Positions 1 to 7,487 of a DNA stretch of 64,000 nt are shown piece by piece. Both the position numbers and the translations under genes were made by a program. The stretch comes from Micromonospora sp. U21 (GTDB taxonomy: Bacteria > Actinomycetota > Actinomycetes > Mycobacteriales > Micromonosporaceae). The notes under the pieces are model-generated. The model saw nothing but the letters and a program-made list of their open reading frames with translations, was not told the origin of the DNA and searched no databases. Numbering within the stretch: position 1 is the first letter of the stretch; every line of letters starts with the position of its first letter. The stretch lies in contig NZ_JAGPYK010000029.1 of assembly GCF_018070045.1 (NCBI RefSeq), forward strand, positions 18,661-82,660, written 5' to 3'.

Positions 1-1
1 G

Positions 2-532
2 GCGCTGCTGGGCAGCAACACCTCCAGCATCGCCATCGGTGACCTGGCCGCGGGGCTGGACCGGCCCGACCGCTTCCTCGGTCTGCACTTCTTCAACCCG
101 GTCTGGGCGATGGCGCTGCTGGAGATCGTGGTCGGCCCGGCCACCGCCGAGGAGACCACCGCCGCGGCCGTCGCGCTGGCCGTCCGGCTGGGCAAGGACC
201 CCGTCGTGGTACGCGACCTGCCCGGCTTCGCCACCTCACGGCTCGGGGTCACCCTCGGCCTGGAGGCGATCCGGATGGTCGCCGACGGGGTGGCCAGCCC
301 GGCCGACATCGACAAGGCGATGGTGCTGGGCTACCGGCACCCGATCGGGCCGCTGGAGCTGACCGACCTCGTCGGCCTGGACGTGCGGCTGGACATCGCC
401 CGCACCCTCCAGGCCGCGTACGGGGATCGCTTCGCACCGCCGCCGTTGCTGGTGGAGATGGTGGCTGCCGGACGGCTGGGCAAGAAGTCCGGGCACGGTT
501 TCTACCGGTGGGACGGCGGTGCCAAGCAGTGA
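2..532 (+). CDS. 3-hydroxyacyl-CoA dehydrogenase, C-terminal part (5' end outside window)
   Basis: The reading frame is open from base 2, so the gene begins upstream of the window. About 176 residues remain: the end of the NAD-binding domain (SNTSSI, then HFFNPV, the family signature containing the catalytic-site asparagine) and the C-terminal helical domain (GYRHPIGPLELTDLVGLD, and the terminal GRLGKKSGHGFYRW). This is the 3-hydroxybutyryl-CoA dehydrogenase type (about 285 residues when complete), which oxidises 3-hydroxyacyl-CoA with NAD+ in fatty-acid or phenylacetate-type beta-oxidation in the cytoplasm. Its TGA overlaps the GTG start of the enoyl-CoA hydratase gene (GTGA), so the two are translationally coupled and probably catalyse successive steps. 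The exact substrate cannot be read from the sequence. Confidence 0.9.
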   Translation, partial: ALLGSNTSSIAIGDLAAGLDRPDRFLGLHFFNPVWAMALLEIVVGPATAEETTAAAVALAVRLGKDPVVVRDLPGFATSRLGVTLGLEAIRMVADGVASPADIDKAMVLGYRHPIGPLELTDLVGLDVRLDIARTLQAAYGDRFAPPPLLVEMVAAGRLGKKSGHGFYRWDGGAKQ

Positions 533-1275
533 GCGGGGGGCTGCGGATCGAGGAGCGGCCGGACCGGCTGGTGGTCACCCTGGACCGGCCGGAGAAGCGC
601 AACGCCATCGACGCCGACCTGATCGCCGAGCTGCACCAGGTCTGTGCCGAGTTGGAGGCGCGCCCCCGGCTGCTGCTGCTCACCGGGGGCGCGGCGGGCA
701 TCTTCGCCGGTGGCGCCGACATCGGTCAGCTCCGGGAGCGGGGTCGCACCGACGCCCTGGCCGCGATCAACTCGGCAGCCTTCGCCCGGATCAGGGCGTT
801 GCCGATGCCGAGCGTGGCGGCCGTGGACGGTCCGGCGTTGGGCGGTGGCGCGGAACTGGCGTACGCCTGCGATCTGCGGGTGTGCACGACGCGGGCGGTC
901 TTCGGCCAGCCGGAGGTCCGGTTGGGCATCCTGGCCGGCGCCGGCGCGACCCACCGGCTGCCCGCGCTGATCGGCGAGGCCCGGGCCAAGGAACTGCTCT
1001 TCACCGGCCGGCGGGTGGATGCCGCGGAGGCGCTGCGGATCGGTCTGGTGAACCGGGTGGTGGACGAGCCCGGTGAGCTGCTGGCGGTGGCGCACGGGCT
1101 GCTGGACGAGATGGCCCAGGGCTCGTCGCTGGCGCTGCGGCTGACCAAGCTGGCGGTGGACGCGCCGGCCGCCGCGCACCCGCAACTCGACCTGGTCAGC
1201 CAGGCGGTGCTCTTCGAGGACGAGGAGAAACACCGCCGGATGACCGAGTTCCTGGAGCGCCGCCGGCCCCGGTGA
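529..1275 (+). CDS. Enoyl-CoA hydratase/isomerase family protein
   Basis: A crotonase-fold protein of about 248 residues. The GTG at 529 is preferred to the ATG at 508 because it overlaps the upstream stop codon (GTGA) and gives the usual family N-terminus (LRIEERPDRLVVTLDRPEKRNAID). The oxyanion-hole motifs are visible: GGAAGIFAGGADI near residues 60-70 and a DGPALGGGAELA loop near residue 100; FGQPEVRLGILAGAGATHRLP carries the second active-site loop with a catalytic-position glutamate. It would hydrate 2-enoyl-CoA or isomerise a double bond, complementing the coupled dehydrogenase. It is slightly shorter than the 255-265 residues typical of the family but looks complete. Substrate range is unknown. 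Confidence 0.9.
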   Translation: MSGGLRIEERPDRLVVTLDRPEKRNAIDADLIAELHQVCAELEARPRLLLLTGGAAGIFAGGADIGQLRERGRTDALAAINSAAFARIRALPMPSVAAVDGPALGGGAELAYACDLRVCTTRAVFGQPEVRLGILAGAGATHRLPALIGEARAKELLFTGRRVDAAEALRIGLVNRVVDEPGELLAVAHGLLDEMAQGSSLALRLTKLAVDAPAAAHPQLDLVSQAVLFEDEEKHRRMTEFLERRRPR

Positions 1276-1288
1276 CCCCGAACCGAAA

Positions 1289-1317
1289 CGGCCGCACCGG
1301 CGATGCCGGTGCGGCCG
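1289..1317. terminator. Bidirectional hairpin terminator
   Basis: A perfect 13-bp inverted repeat (CGGCCGCACCGGC at 1289-1301, complement at 1305-1317) with a 3-nt loop lies in the 62-nt gap between two convergent genes. There is no strong T-tract, as is common in very GC-rich actinomycetes. It can serve both strands. Confidence 0.8.
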
Positions 1318-1337
1318 TCGAGGTCTGCGGTCGGTGC

Positions 1338-2684
1338 TCAGTGCCGGATCTGCACCCCGATGTCGGCGAGCGCCCGGATGACCTGGGCGGACTCGCTGAA
1401 GCCGATGATCAGTACGGCGTCCGCGCCGAAGTCCTTGATCTCCTTCGCGCCACCGCTGAAGTCGACCGGGGGAGCCTTGGCATCGGCCGGCGGCTCGTAG
1501 GTGAGCAGCTTGATGCGGTCGTCGGCGATGCCGGCCTTCTGCAGCTCGTCACGGACGGTGGCCTGGAGGCCCTCACCGTAGGAGTCCTTACGGGCGACAA
1601 TGGAGATCTTCTGCGACCCGTCACGCAGGATCACGTCGGCCAGCGCCCGGCCCTGGAGGCTGTCCGGCGGCGCGGTCCGGAAGTAGAGGCCCTTGTCCTC
1701 CACCTCGGTCAGGCCGGCGTCCGTGTTGGACGGCGAGAAGAGGATCTTTCCGGCCTTCACCACGTCCGGCAGCACCTCGCGGGAGATGCCCGAGCCGCCG
1801 GCACCGATGATCAGGCTGACGTCGTCCGTCACGTGCTTGGCCACGGTCGCCTTGGCCACCGCCGGGCTCGTGCCGTCGTCGCCGTCCTTCCAGACCACCG
1901 GCTTGCCCAGCGCGCCGCCCGCGGCGTTGATCTCGTTGATCGCCAGCGTGGCGCCAGCGGCCATCGGCGGGTAGGCCAGCGCCAGGTCACCGGTCTTCGG
2001 GAGCAGCCCGCCCACGATCAACGGCTCCTGATCGTCCTTGTCGCCGCCCGCGGGCTGCTTTTTCGGCTTCGGCGGCGCCTTGGTGCTCGCCGCCGACTCG
2101 GTGCCCGCCCCGACGAACTCGGTCTTGCCGTCGTTGATCTGCTGTCCGTCGAAGGTCAGCGTGGCGTAGCTCGCGGTGGCCGGCTCGCCCTCGTCGGTGA
2201 AGCCCGCCCGGGTGAGCGACACGCTGCGGTACTCGATGTCCTGCCCGGCGCGGGCCAGCGCCAGGCACGTCGCCGGGTCCTCGCAGCGCTGACCGTTGTT
2301 GGTCACGCCGACGATCTGCTTCGCGATGGCCGCCGGGTCGTTGCTCCCGGCCAGCTGGGCGGCGAGCACCCCGATCACCACAGCGTCGTACGTCTCCGCG
2401 GCGTAGAGGTAGTCCGTCAGCGCCGGATCGACGGACCGTAGCCGGCTCTTGAAGTCCTCCGGCAGTGGGGTGAGCGGCGTGGTTCCCTTCATCCCGTCGA
2501 CGAGATTGGCACGTTCCTTCAACTCCGCAGGGTAGGAGTTGAGCATGTTGCCGTCCGTGCCATAGAGGCGCACCTGTTGGGCGCTTTTCTCCTCGGCCTT
2601 GTCATTCCCGCAGGCGCTTGTGGCAAGCAGGATCGTCGCGCAGGCGGCCAGTGAGGCCACCCGCGAGCGGCGTGATACGAGCAT
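1338..2684 (-). CDS. ABC-type substrate-binding lipoprotein (branched-chain amino-acid/Leu-Ile-Val-like fold)
   Basis: 448 residues. The N-terminus is a lipoprotein signal (basic residues, hydrophobic run, LATSAC with the lipid-accepting Cys at residue 25). A region of about 190 residues then contains a Pro/Lys-rich linker (TKAPPKPKKQPAGGDKDDQE). The C-terminal part starts at 'LIVGGLLPKTGDLALAYPPM' and continues with 'GAALAINEINAAGG'-type sequence, the hallmark of LivJ/LivK-type periplasmic binding proteins, and 'KILFSPSNTDAGLTEVEDKGLYFRTAPPD'-like family features. It would bind a small ligand outside the membrane, but no permease or ATPase gene is adjacent, so it may be an orphan receptor or feed a distant transporter. 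The ligand is unknown. A hairpin lies after its stop codon. Confidence 0.85.
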   Translation of the reverse strand: MLVSRRSRVASLAACATILLATSACGNDKAEEKSAQQVRLYGTDGNMLNSYPAELKERANLVDGMKGTTPLTPLPEDFKSRLRSVDPALTDYLYAAETYDAVVIGVLAAQLAGSNDPAAIAKQIVGVTNNGQRCEDPATCLALARAGQDIEYRSVSLTRAGFTDEGEPATASYATLTFDGQQINDGKTEFVGAGTESAASTKAPPKPKKQPAGGDKDDQEPLIVGGLLPKTGDLALAYPPMAAGATLAINEINAAGGALGKPVVWKDGDDGTSPAVAKATVAKHVTDDVSLIIGAGGSGISREVLPDVVKAGKILFSPSNTDAGLTEVEDKGLYFRTAPPDSLQGRALADVILRDGSQKISIVARKDSYGEGLQATVRDELQKAGIADDRIKLLTYEPPADAKAPPVDFSGGAKEIKDFGADAVLIIGFSESAQVIRALADIGVQIRH

Positions 2685-2826
2685 GGTCGTCCTTCCTCCG
2701 GCGAAGGTCCGCTGCGCACATTAGCGTGCCGGGGGCGGCGGCGGGACCGTGGAGGTAGCGAAATGCGCAGGTCGCCCGCGTTGAACACGGAGAGTGACGT
2801 TCGGCCGGGGCCTTGACCGCCCGTCC

Positions 2827-2832
2827 TACTGT
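2827..2832 (+). promoter_or_regulatory. Candidate -10 element of a leaderless promoter
   Basis: TACTGT matches the TANNNT actinobacterial -10 pattern and ends 7 nt before the GTG at 2840. No Shine-Dalgarno sequence precedes that GTG, so the transcript may begin at the start codon itself. No convincing -35 is seen. Confidence 0.4.
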
Positions 2833-2839
2833 GCGCTGG

Positions 2840-3229
2840 GTGACCGACCTACCACAGCAGACGTTCGATGACGCGGCCGCCGTGCTCCGTTCGGCGCTCG
2901 CCGGGGATGGCGACGCGGTGGTGGGGACGTTCGACGCGGTCGTCGACCGCGCCGGCCTGAGCGGCGCCTACGGGGTCGCCTGTTGCCTGGCCGCCGCGAT
3001 GCTCGGTGATGCGCCGCCCGGTAGCGGCTGCGCCCTGGACTTCCCCGGGATCGACCAGGCGGACTACGACACCCGCTGGGTGGCACGCTTCGTCAGCGCG
3101 TACGCCAACCGGGACGTGCCGACCGGGGAGGCGCTGTTCGGCGCGGCGGACGCCGACGGGCTGCTCCCCGACTGCCTGCTCACCCTCGCCGGGTCGACGA
3201 TCGCCACCCTGCGCAGCAGGGCCGGCTGA
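2840..3229 (+). CDS. Small conserved-looking hypothetical protein
   Basis: About 129 residues, not recognised. The GTG at 2840 is chosen over upstream TTG/GTG codons (2813, 2831) because a -10-like TACTGT sits 7 nt upstream, fitting leaderless expression. The protein is acidic and mostly helical in composition, with an alanine-rich middle (AYGVACCLAAAML), the segment DFPGIDQADYDTRWVARFVSAY, and no signal peptide or membrane segment, so it is probably cytosolic. It is divergent from the binding-protein gene on its left and stands alone. No function can be assigned. Codon use (GC-rich third positions) matches real genes in the window. Confidence 0.65.
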   Translation: MTDLPQQTFDDAAAVLRSALAGDGDAVVGTFDAVVDRAGLSGAYGVACCLAAAMLGDAPPGSGCALDFPGIDQADYDTRWVARFVSAYANRDVPTGEALFGAADADGLLPDCLLTLAGSTIATLRSRAG

Positions 3230-3284
3230 CGGTGCAGCCCCGTCGAGACGCCCGTCGGCCCGGACGTCGCACCGGGCGGGTCAC

Positions 3285-3640
3285 TCAGAACGCGTGGTAC
3301 GCGACCAGCGGCTCGTACTCGTAGCGCAGGTTGTCGAAGCGGACCCGGAAGTTGACCCCGTCGCGGACTTGGTCGCCACCACGACCCAGCCGGAGTTGGC
3401 CGGTAGGTAGGTCCAGTAGTTGCAGGCGCCCGTCTTGTCGACGAATATCACGCACGCCTCGGTGCCGTAGGCGCTGGCGTTGCGTACGTTGATGTCGCGG
3501 CAGCGACTCGTGGTGCGGTACGTGCCGGCCTGGCCGCCGTAGCCGCCGGTCTGGAAGTAGGACCGGACGGCCCCGCCGTAGCAGGTGGCGAGCGGGGCGG
3601 AGAGGTTCACGTCGGGGGGTGGCCTGCGCGGCCCCGGCGG
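3285..3640 (-). pseudogene. Frameshifted remnant of a small secreted protein
   Basis: Reading the minus strand, one frame encodes DVNLSAPLATCYGGAVRSYF then a Cys-containing stretch up to SGWVVVATK. A natural ending (VRDGVNFRVRFDNLRYEYEP, then LVAYHAF and stop at 3285-3287) follows in another frame, so one nucleotide is missing near 3368-3372. Upstream, a signal-peptide-like end (APAGAAQAT) is again in a different frame, across a run of six C near 3612-3618, and no start codon with a full signal sequence precedes it. The left part of such a gene would collide with the DUF2786 gene on the other strand. I read it as a decayed exported protein of about 130 residues. Sequencing error at homopolymers could explain one break, not easily both. 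Confidence 0.6.
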
Positions 3641-3685
3641 GCGCGCCGACCCGTGCCGGACTGTGGATGTGATAGCTCTGGGGGC

Positions 3686-4393
3686 ATGTCCGAGGCGATG
3701 CTGAGCAAGGTGCGAAAACTGCTGGCCCAGGCCGAGGACCCGGCCTGCACGCCCGCGGAGTCCGCCGCGTTCACCGCCAAGGCGACCGAGTTGATCGCCC
3801 GCTACGGAGTGGACCGGGCGCTGCTCGCGGCCCGGGACCCGGCCACCGATCCGGTCGGCGACCGCGTGGTGGACATCGTCGCTCCGTACGCCCGGGACAA
3901 GGTCGGCCTGCTCGCCGCGGTCGCCGAACCGTTGCGCTGCCGCTGCGTACGCCGCCGGCAGGGCAACGGGTTCGCGCTGCACCTGTTCGGCTTCGCCAGC
4001 GACCTGGAACGGGTCGACCTGCTCTTCACCTCGCTGCTCGTGCAGGCGGCGCACGGCCTGGCCGGCACGGCGGTGCCGGCCGGCGAGCATCCGGCCGCCT
4101 TCCGCCGGTCCTGGCTCGCCGGGTTCGCGCAGGTGATCGGGGGACGGCTCTGGGCTGCCGAGACGGCGGCGGCCAACGGCTCGGGCACGCCGTCGGTGGC
4201 GCTCGTGCTGGCCGACCGCTCCGACCGGGTGCAGCGGCGACTCGCCGAGCAGTACCCCCGGCTGCGCACCGCGCCGCCGCGTCGGCTGGCCGGCACCGGC
4301 TTCGGGTCCGGGGCGGAGGCCGGGCACCGCGCGGACCTGGGCGGCCGGGACCTCGGCGGCGGCACGGCCACGGAACGACAACTCGGCCGCTGA
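3686..4393 (+). CDS. DUF2786 domain-containing protein
   Basis: 235 residues from the ATG at 3686, which is preceded by a G-rich stretch. The N-terminal 40 residues (MSEAMLSKVRKLLAQAEDPA, then TPAESAAFTAKATELIARYGVD) match the DUF2786 motif, in which a short helical segment precedes an unknown catalytic or DNA-associated domain. The middle has an RCRCVRRRQGNGFALHLFGF segment, and a helix ends in LVQAAHGLAGTAVP. There is no signal peptide. Proteins of this family occur as single genes in actinomycetes and phages; the function is not established. Neighbours do not help: a broken secreted gene on the left, a convergent SRPBCC gene on the right. Confidence 0.8.
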   Translation: MSEAMLSKVRKLLAQAEDPACTPAESAAFTAKATELIARYGVDRALLAARDPATDPVGDRVVDIVAPYARDKVGLLAAVAEPLRCRCVRRRQGNGFALHLFGFASDLERVDLLFTSLLVQAAHGLAGTAVPAGEHPAAFRRSWLAGFAQVIGGRLWAAETAAANGSGTPSVALVLADRSDRVQRRLAEQYPRLRTAPPRRLAGTGFGSGAEAGHRADLGGRDLGGGTATERQLGR

Positions 4394-4417
4394 GCCACCG
4401 CAGTGTGGGCCGGTCGG

Positions 4418-4945
4418 TCAGGCGGGGGTGGTGGGATCGCGGCGCGACACGGTGGCGAGGTAGCGGGTGAGCAGCTCGTGCCACCCGGCGGTGAGCGCCT
4501 TGCGGTACCCCTCGGCCGCTTCGCCGTGCCGGTCGAAGTGCCGGTGCTCCAGCTCGACCCGGGTGCGCTCGGGGCCGTCGGGGAGGAACAGCACCTCCAC
4601 CTCGCTGGCCCGGGCCGGGTCCGGCACCGGCACCCGGTCCGGGCCGATCTGCCAGACGAAGACGAGTCGGCGCGGTGGGTCCCAGGTGAGCACCCGGCCC
4701 CAGTCGGCGCGAAAGCCGTACGGGCCGATCTCGTAGAGCATGCCGCCGGCCCGCGGCTCCATGCCCAGCTCAGCCAGGGTCTCCGGGCCGGACCAGGTGT
4801 ATTCGGTGACCCACCACTCAGTCAGGTCGTCGGTGAAAACCGCGAACGCGTGCTCGGCGGAACCCGGGACGAGGAGGGTGCACCGTAAGGAGAACCGTTC
4901 CAGGTCCTGCCGGATGTCGGCCGGATCAGCCATCCCCTGTCCCAT
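4418..4945 (-). CDS. SRPBCC (AHSA1/START-like) ligand-binding protein
   Basis: 175 residues from the ATG at 4945 (an alternative ATG at 4933 gives 171). The sequence follows the activator-of-Hsp90-like/START fold: RCTLLVPGSAEHAFAVFTD at the N-terminus, DLTEWWVTEYTWSG, a central glycine-rich MEPRAGGMLYEIGPYGFRAD, WGRVLTWDPPRRLVFVWQI, and the final long helix (EGYRKALTAGWHELLTRYLA). Such proteins bind hydrophobic ligands or act as small stress-associated factors in the cytoplasm; no specific ligand is inferable. It converges with the DUF2786 gene with a gap of only 24 nt. Confidence 0.85.
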   Translation of the reverse strand: MGQGMADPADIRQDLERFSLRCTLLVPGSAEHAFAVFTDDLTEWWVTEYTWSGPETLAELGMEPRAGGMLYEIGPYGFRADWGRVLTWDPPRRLVFVWQIGPDRVPVPDPARASEVEVLFLPDGPERTRVELEHRHFDRHGEAAEGYRKALTAGWHELLTRYLATVSRRDPTTPA

Positions 4946-5111
4946 AGGCCCGGACCATACCGGCTGATGCCCGGGTGTGCAGCTTCGCGAGGTGCCCGGT
5001 TCCGGACAGTGGGTCGTCGGGCCGTCACGGACGGGATGCCCCGCGGGAAAGCGGGTAACCGCGCCGGACGGCCCGGACGAGCCGGGCGGGAGTGCGGCGG
5101 AGCGGGAGAGC

Positions 5112-6023
5112 ATGAGCGAGAGCGCGCAGCAGGGGAAGCCGGACCGGGACGTCGAGCGGCCGGACCGGGCCGAAGGCGGTGGAGACCCGGACGTCCTGCT
5201 CGACATTCCGAGAGTCTCGGTCGACTCGATCCGGCTGGCCGTGGACGGGCTGGACGCCGACCTGTCGCTGCGGGCACGGCTGGCCAACCTGCTCCAGCTC
5301 GACGCCGGCGTACGGGTGCACCTGCAGGGCGTCGAGCTGGACATCAACGGGGTGCACGCCGAGGCGCAGCTGCGGGTGCGGCTGGAGCAACTGACGACCA
5401 TTCTCGGCCGGGCGCTGGACACGATCGACAACAATCCGCAGATCATCGAGGCCATCTCCCGGACGGCCGGCGCCACTATCGACGACGTCAACCGCAGCGC
5501 CCAGCAGTTGGCCGCGGGGGCCGCCGAGGTCACCGGGTCGGTGCGGCGCTCCGGCGACGTACTCGACCAACGGGGCCGGCAGGTCGGCGCGGCCGCCGAC
5601 CGGCCCCGACCGGGTCCCAGCCGCGCTGGGTGGGGCGAGGCGAGCCGGGCGGAGCCCACGGGTCCGGCGGGACGCCGCCCGGAGGGCCGCCCACCCGGGG
5701 GGCAGGGACCCGAGCGGCAAGGGCCCGAGCGGCAGAGGGCTGAGGGGCAGGGAGCTGAGGGGAAGAGGCCTGAGGGGCAGGGGCCCGAGCGGCAGGCCCG
5801 AGACCAGACGGGCGGGGCAGCCCCAGGGCCCGGCCCGTCAGGGAATGGCGACGGCGGCCAGGGCGATGGTGGCGTGCCGGGCGGGGCACACGCCGCGGCA
5901 CAGAGCGCGGCGCAGCTCGCCGAGCAGGCCGGGGAGACCCTGCGGCAGGCCGGGCGCAGCGTGTGGGAGGCGATCCAGGGCGGCATGGCGCAGCACCGTC
6001 AGCAGGGGCGTCGGGACGGCTGA
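5112..6023 (+). CDS. Unrecognised protein with amphipathic core and pentapeptide-repeat tail
   Basis: 303 residues from the ATG at 5112, after a purine-rich GCGGGAGAG ribosome-binding site. Residues 30-130 look folded: VLLDIPRVSVDSIRLAVDGL, then LDADLSLRARLANLLQLDAG, VRVHLQGVELDINGVHAEAQ and LRVRLEQLTTILGRALDTID, a pattern of alternating hydrophobic residues suggesting beta strands and helices. Residues 195-230 are a low-complexity tail of repeated (G/R)-x-E-x-Q units encoded by 15-bp DNA repeats. The C-terminus (QSAAQLAEQAGETLRQAGRS) is a possible coiled coil. There is no signal peptide or transmembrane segment. I do not recognise the family. Confidence 0.65.
   Translation: MSESAQQGKPDRDVERPDRAEGGGDPDVLLDIPRVSVDSIRLAVDGLDADLSLRARLANLLQLDAGVRVHLQGVELDINGVHAEAQLRVRLEQLTTILGRALDTIDNNPQIIEAISRTAGATIDDVNRSAQQLAAGAAEVTGSVRRSGDVLDQRGRQVGAAADRPRPGPSRAGWGEASRAEPTGPAGRRPEGRPPGGQGPERQGPERQRAEGQGAEGKRPEGQGPERQARDQTGGAAPGPGPSGNGDGGQGDGGVPGGAHAAAQSAAQLAEQAGETLRQAGRSVWEAIQGGMAQHRQQGRRDG
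5701..5795 (+). repeat. 15-bp tandem repeats inside a coding region
   Basis: Six imperfect copies of a 15-bp unit resembling GGCAGGGGCCCGAGC encode the pentapeptide pattern G-x-E-x-Q/K. The unit length is a multiple of three, so copy number can vary without breaking the frame. Confidence 0.8.
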
Positions 6024-6035
6024 CGGCGCCCGGCC

Positions 6036-6295
6036 AGGAGGTCCGCGCCTACGGCTACAAGATCGGTATCGCCTCGGTCGCTTCCACCCGCGATGATCAC
6101 GGCCTCGACCCGGTACCCGAGGGTCAGCGGGCCGCCGTGATTCTGTGGACCGATGACACGGCTTCCGCGTACGCGGAGATCACCGCAAGCGGGGCTCCCG
6201 CCCTGGCGTCACCCCACGAATGGCTCGGTCGCCTGCTGATCGCATGGACCGCCGACTCGGATGGCAACCCGATCCAGATCGTCCAGCCGCTCTGA
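6036..6295 (+). pseudogene. C-terminal fragment of a VOC (glyoxalase-like) protein
   Basis: The frame encodes GYKIGIASVASTRDDHGLDP, a central ILWTDDTASAYAEITASGAP, and ends SPHEWLGRLLIAWTADSDGN-PIQIVQPL. This is the second beta-alpha-beta half typical of VOC-fold proteins of about 120 residues ('AWxxDPDGNPIQIVQ' ending). The first 30-40 residues of the fold, including the first metal ligand, are absent; the frame upstream runs antisense-like through the preceding gene. It is probably a truncated relic. A novel short protein using an unseen start is possible but less likely. Confidence 0.55.
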
Positions 6296-6321
6296 TCCGT
6301 ACGCCGCGGGAGCAGGCATCA

Positions 6322-7020
6322 TCACGCCTTCCGGTCGGCGCAGCAGCCATTGGTGCAGCCCGGAGGCTGGTCGACGACGCTGCTGGCGGCAGGCAGGGGT
6401 GCGCAGTCGTCGCAGTGTTCACCGCGCCAGGCTTCGACGCCTTCCTTGACCGCCACCCCGGCGATGACGAGCGCGGCGATCGGGTCGGCCCACGACCAGC
6501 CCCAGGCGGCGTTGAGGACCAGGCCGACCAGTAGCACCGCTGACAGGTAGGTGCAGAGCATGGTCTGCGTCGAGTCGGCCATGACGGTCGCCGAGCCGAG
6601 TTCCCGCCCGGTGCGTCGCTTGGCCCGTACGAGCAGCGGCATCACGAGCAGTGACGCGACGGCGAGGCCGATGCCGACCGGGCTGGCGTCGGCGTCACCG
6701 CCGGACAGCAGCGAGCGAACGGCATCGAAGGTCACCCAGGCGGCGAGGGCGAAGAACGACGCGCCGATGAGCCGGAGCGCCAGCCGCTCCCGGTCCTCCG
6801 GCACCCGGGAGCGGAACTGCCAGATCAGTACGGCCGCGCTGGACACCTCGGCGAACGAGTCGAGGCCGAAGCCGATCAGCGCCGCGGAGGACGCCGCCGA
6901 GCCAGCGGCGATCGCGACCAGGCCCTCCAGGAGGTTGTAGCCGGCGGTGGCGTAGGCCAGCCACAGGCTGCGCCGGGCGAGCACCGCCCGACGCTCGGGG
7001 GTCAGCAGCGACGTGCTCAT
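6322..7020 (-). CDS. CDF-type cation transporter (heavy-metal efflux)
   Basis: 232 residues with about five to six hydrophobic segments. The ATG at 7020 overlaps the stop of the upstream regulator gene (ATGA). The first acidic cluster typical of cation diffusion facilitators is seen as LIGFGLDSFAEVSSAAVLIW, and a second near VMADSTQTMLCTYLSAVLLV. The C-terminus is cysteine-rich (HCDDC, and CTNGCC with ADRKA at the end), suggesting soft-metal binding. Together with the Cys-containing ArsR repressor, it probably exports Cd2+, Pb2+ or Zn2+ across the cytoplasmic membrane by proton antiport. It lacks the long C-terminal cytoplasmic CDF domain of the classical 300-residue members. The metal is inferred from the regulator. 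Confidence 0.85.
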   Translation of the reverse strand: MSTSLLTPERRAVLARRSLWLAYATAGYNLLEGLVAIAAGSAASSAALIGFGLDSFAEVSSAAVLIWQFRSRVPEDRERLALRLIGASFFALAAWVTFDAVRSLLSGGDADASPVGIGLAVASLLVMPLLVRAKRRTGRELGSATVMADSTQTMLCTYLSAVLLVGLVLNAAWGWSWADPIAALVIAGVAVKEGVEAWRGEHCDDCAPLPAASSVVDQPPGCTNGCCADRKA

Positions 7021-7376
7021 GTGCCGGCCGCCGGCAGGATGTCGGCCGGGGTGCCGTAGGTCGGGCACAGGGCGACCGCTTCACCTGTGGCGGCCAGAAC
7101 CTGCTCCGCCGAGCGCAGCAGGTCGAGCAGTTCCGGCCGGGTCAGCGCATAGAACGACTGGCGACCCGCAACCCGGTAGTCGATCAGGCCGCAGTCGCGC
7201 AGACATGCCAGGTGCTTCGAGACCGTCGACTGCGCCATCCCCAGCTCGCCGGTCAGGTCCACCACTCGCGCCTCGCCGGACGCGAGCCGGCGCAGGATGG
7301 CCAGCCGGGTCGGGTCGCCGAGAGACCGGAAGAGGGCGGCAGCGGGGGCGAGCCCCGGAGCGCAACTAATCGCCAT
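7017..7376 (-). CDS. ArsR/SmtB-family metal sensor, CmtR-like
   Basis: 119 residues. A winged helix-turn-helix repressor (FRSLGDPTRLAILRRLASGE, VVDLTGELGMAQSTVSKHL, wing DYRVAGRQSFYAL). Two cysteines in the recognition-helix end, Cys58 and Cys62 in LACLRDCGL, and a third at Cys104 in the C-terminal tail match the Cys57/Cys61/Cys102 arrangement of the Mycobacterium tuberculosis Cd(II)/Pb(II) sensor CmtR. Metal binding would release DNA and derepress the overlapping transporter gene downstream. The ATG at 7376 is chosen because a -10 box (TATCAT) ends 6 nt upstream, indicating leaderless expression; a further in-frame codon upstream would lie beyond the promoter. Confidence 0.88.
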   Translation of the reverse strand: MAISCAPGLAPAAALFRSLGDPTRLAILRRLASGEARVVDLTGELGMAQSTVSKHLACLRDCGLIDYRVAGRQSFYALTRPELLDLLRSAEQVLAATGEAVALCPTYGTPADILPAAGT

Positions 7377-7382
7377 TCGGCG

Positions 7383-7400
7383 ATGATAGCCAGATCTGGC
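7383..7400 (-). promoter_or_regulatory. Promoter with palindromic operator of the metal-sensor operon
   Basis: On the minus strand TATCAT (7388-7383) is a -10 box lying 6 nt before the ATG at 7376. Directly upstream, GCCAGATCTGGC (7389-7400) is a perfect 12-bp palindrome placed between the -10 and the expected -35, where a bound ArsR-type repressor would block polymerase. Confidence 0.6.
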
Positions 7401-7487
7401 GGTGCAATACGGCACCTACGAACTGCGGAACGCGGGGTGGAGAATCTCGCTCAATCGACCCGATAGACGTAGATCATTAAAATCGTC

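Noticed and set aside
1272..2441. A 389-codon plus-strand frame opposite the binding-lipoprotein gene.
   Set aside because: The minus strand has a lipobox and LivJ-like features; the plus-strand product has none.
5701..5795. Possible CRISPR-like repeat.
   Set aside because: The units are directly adjoining, 15 bp long and coding; there are no spacers.
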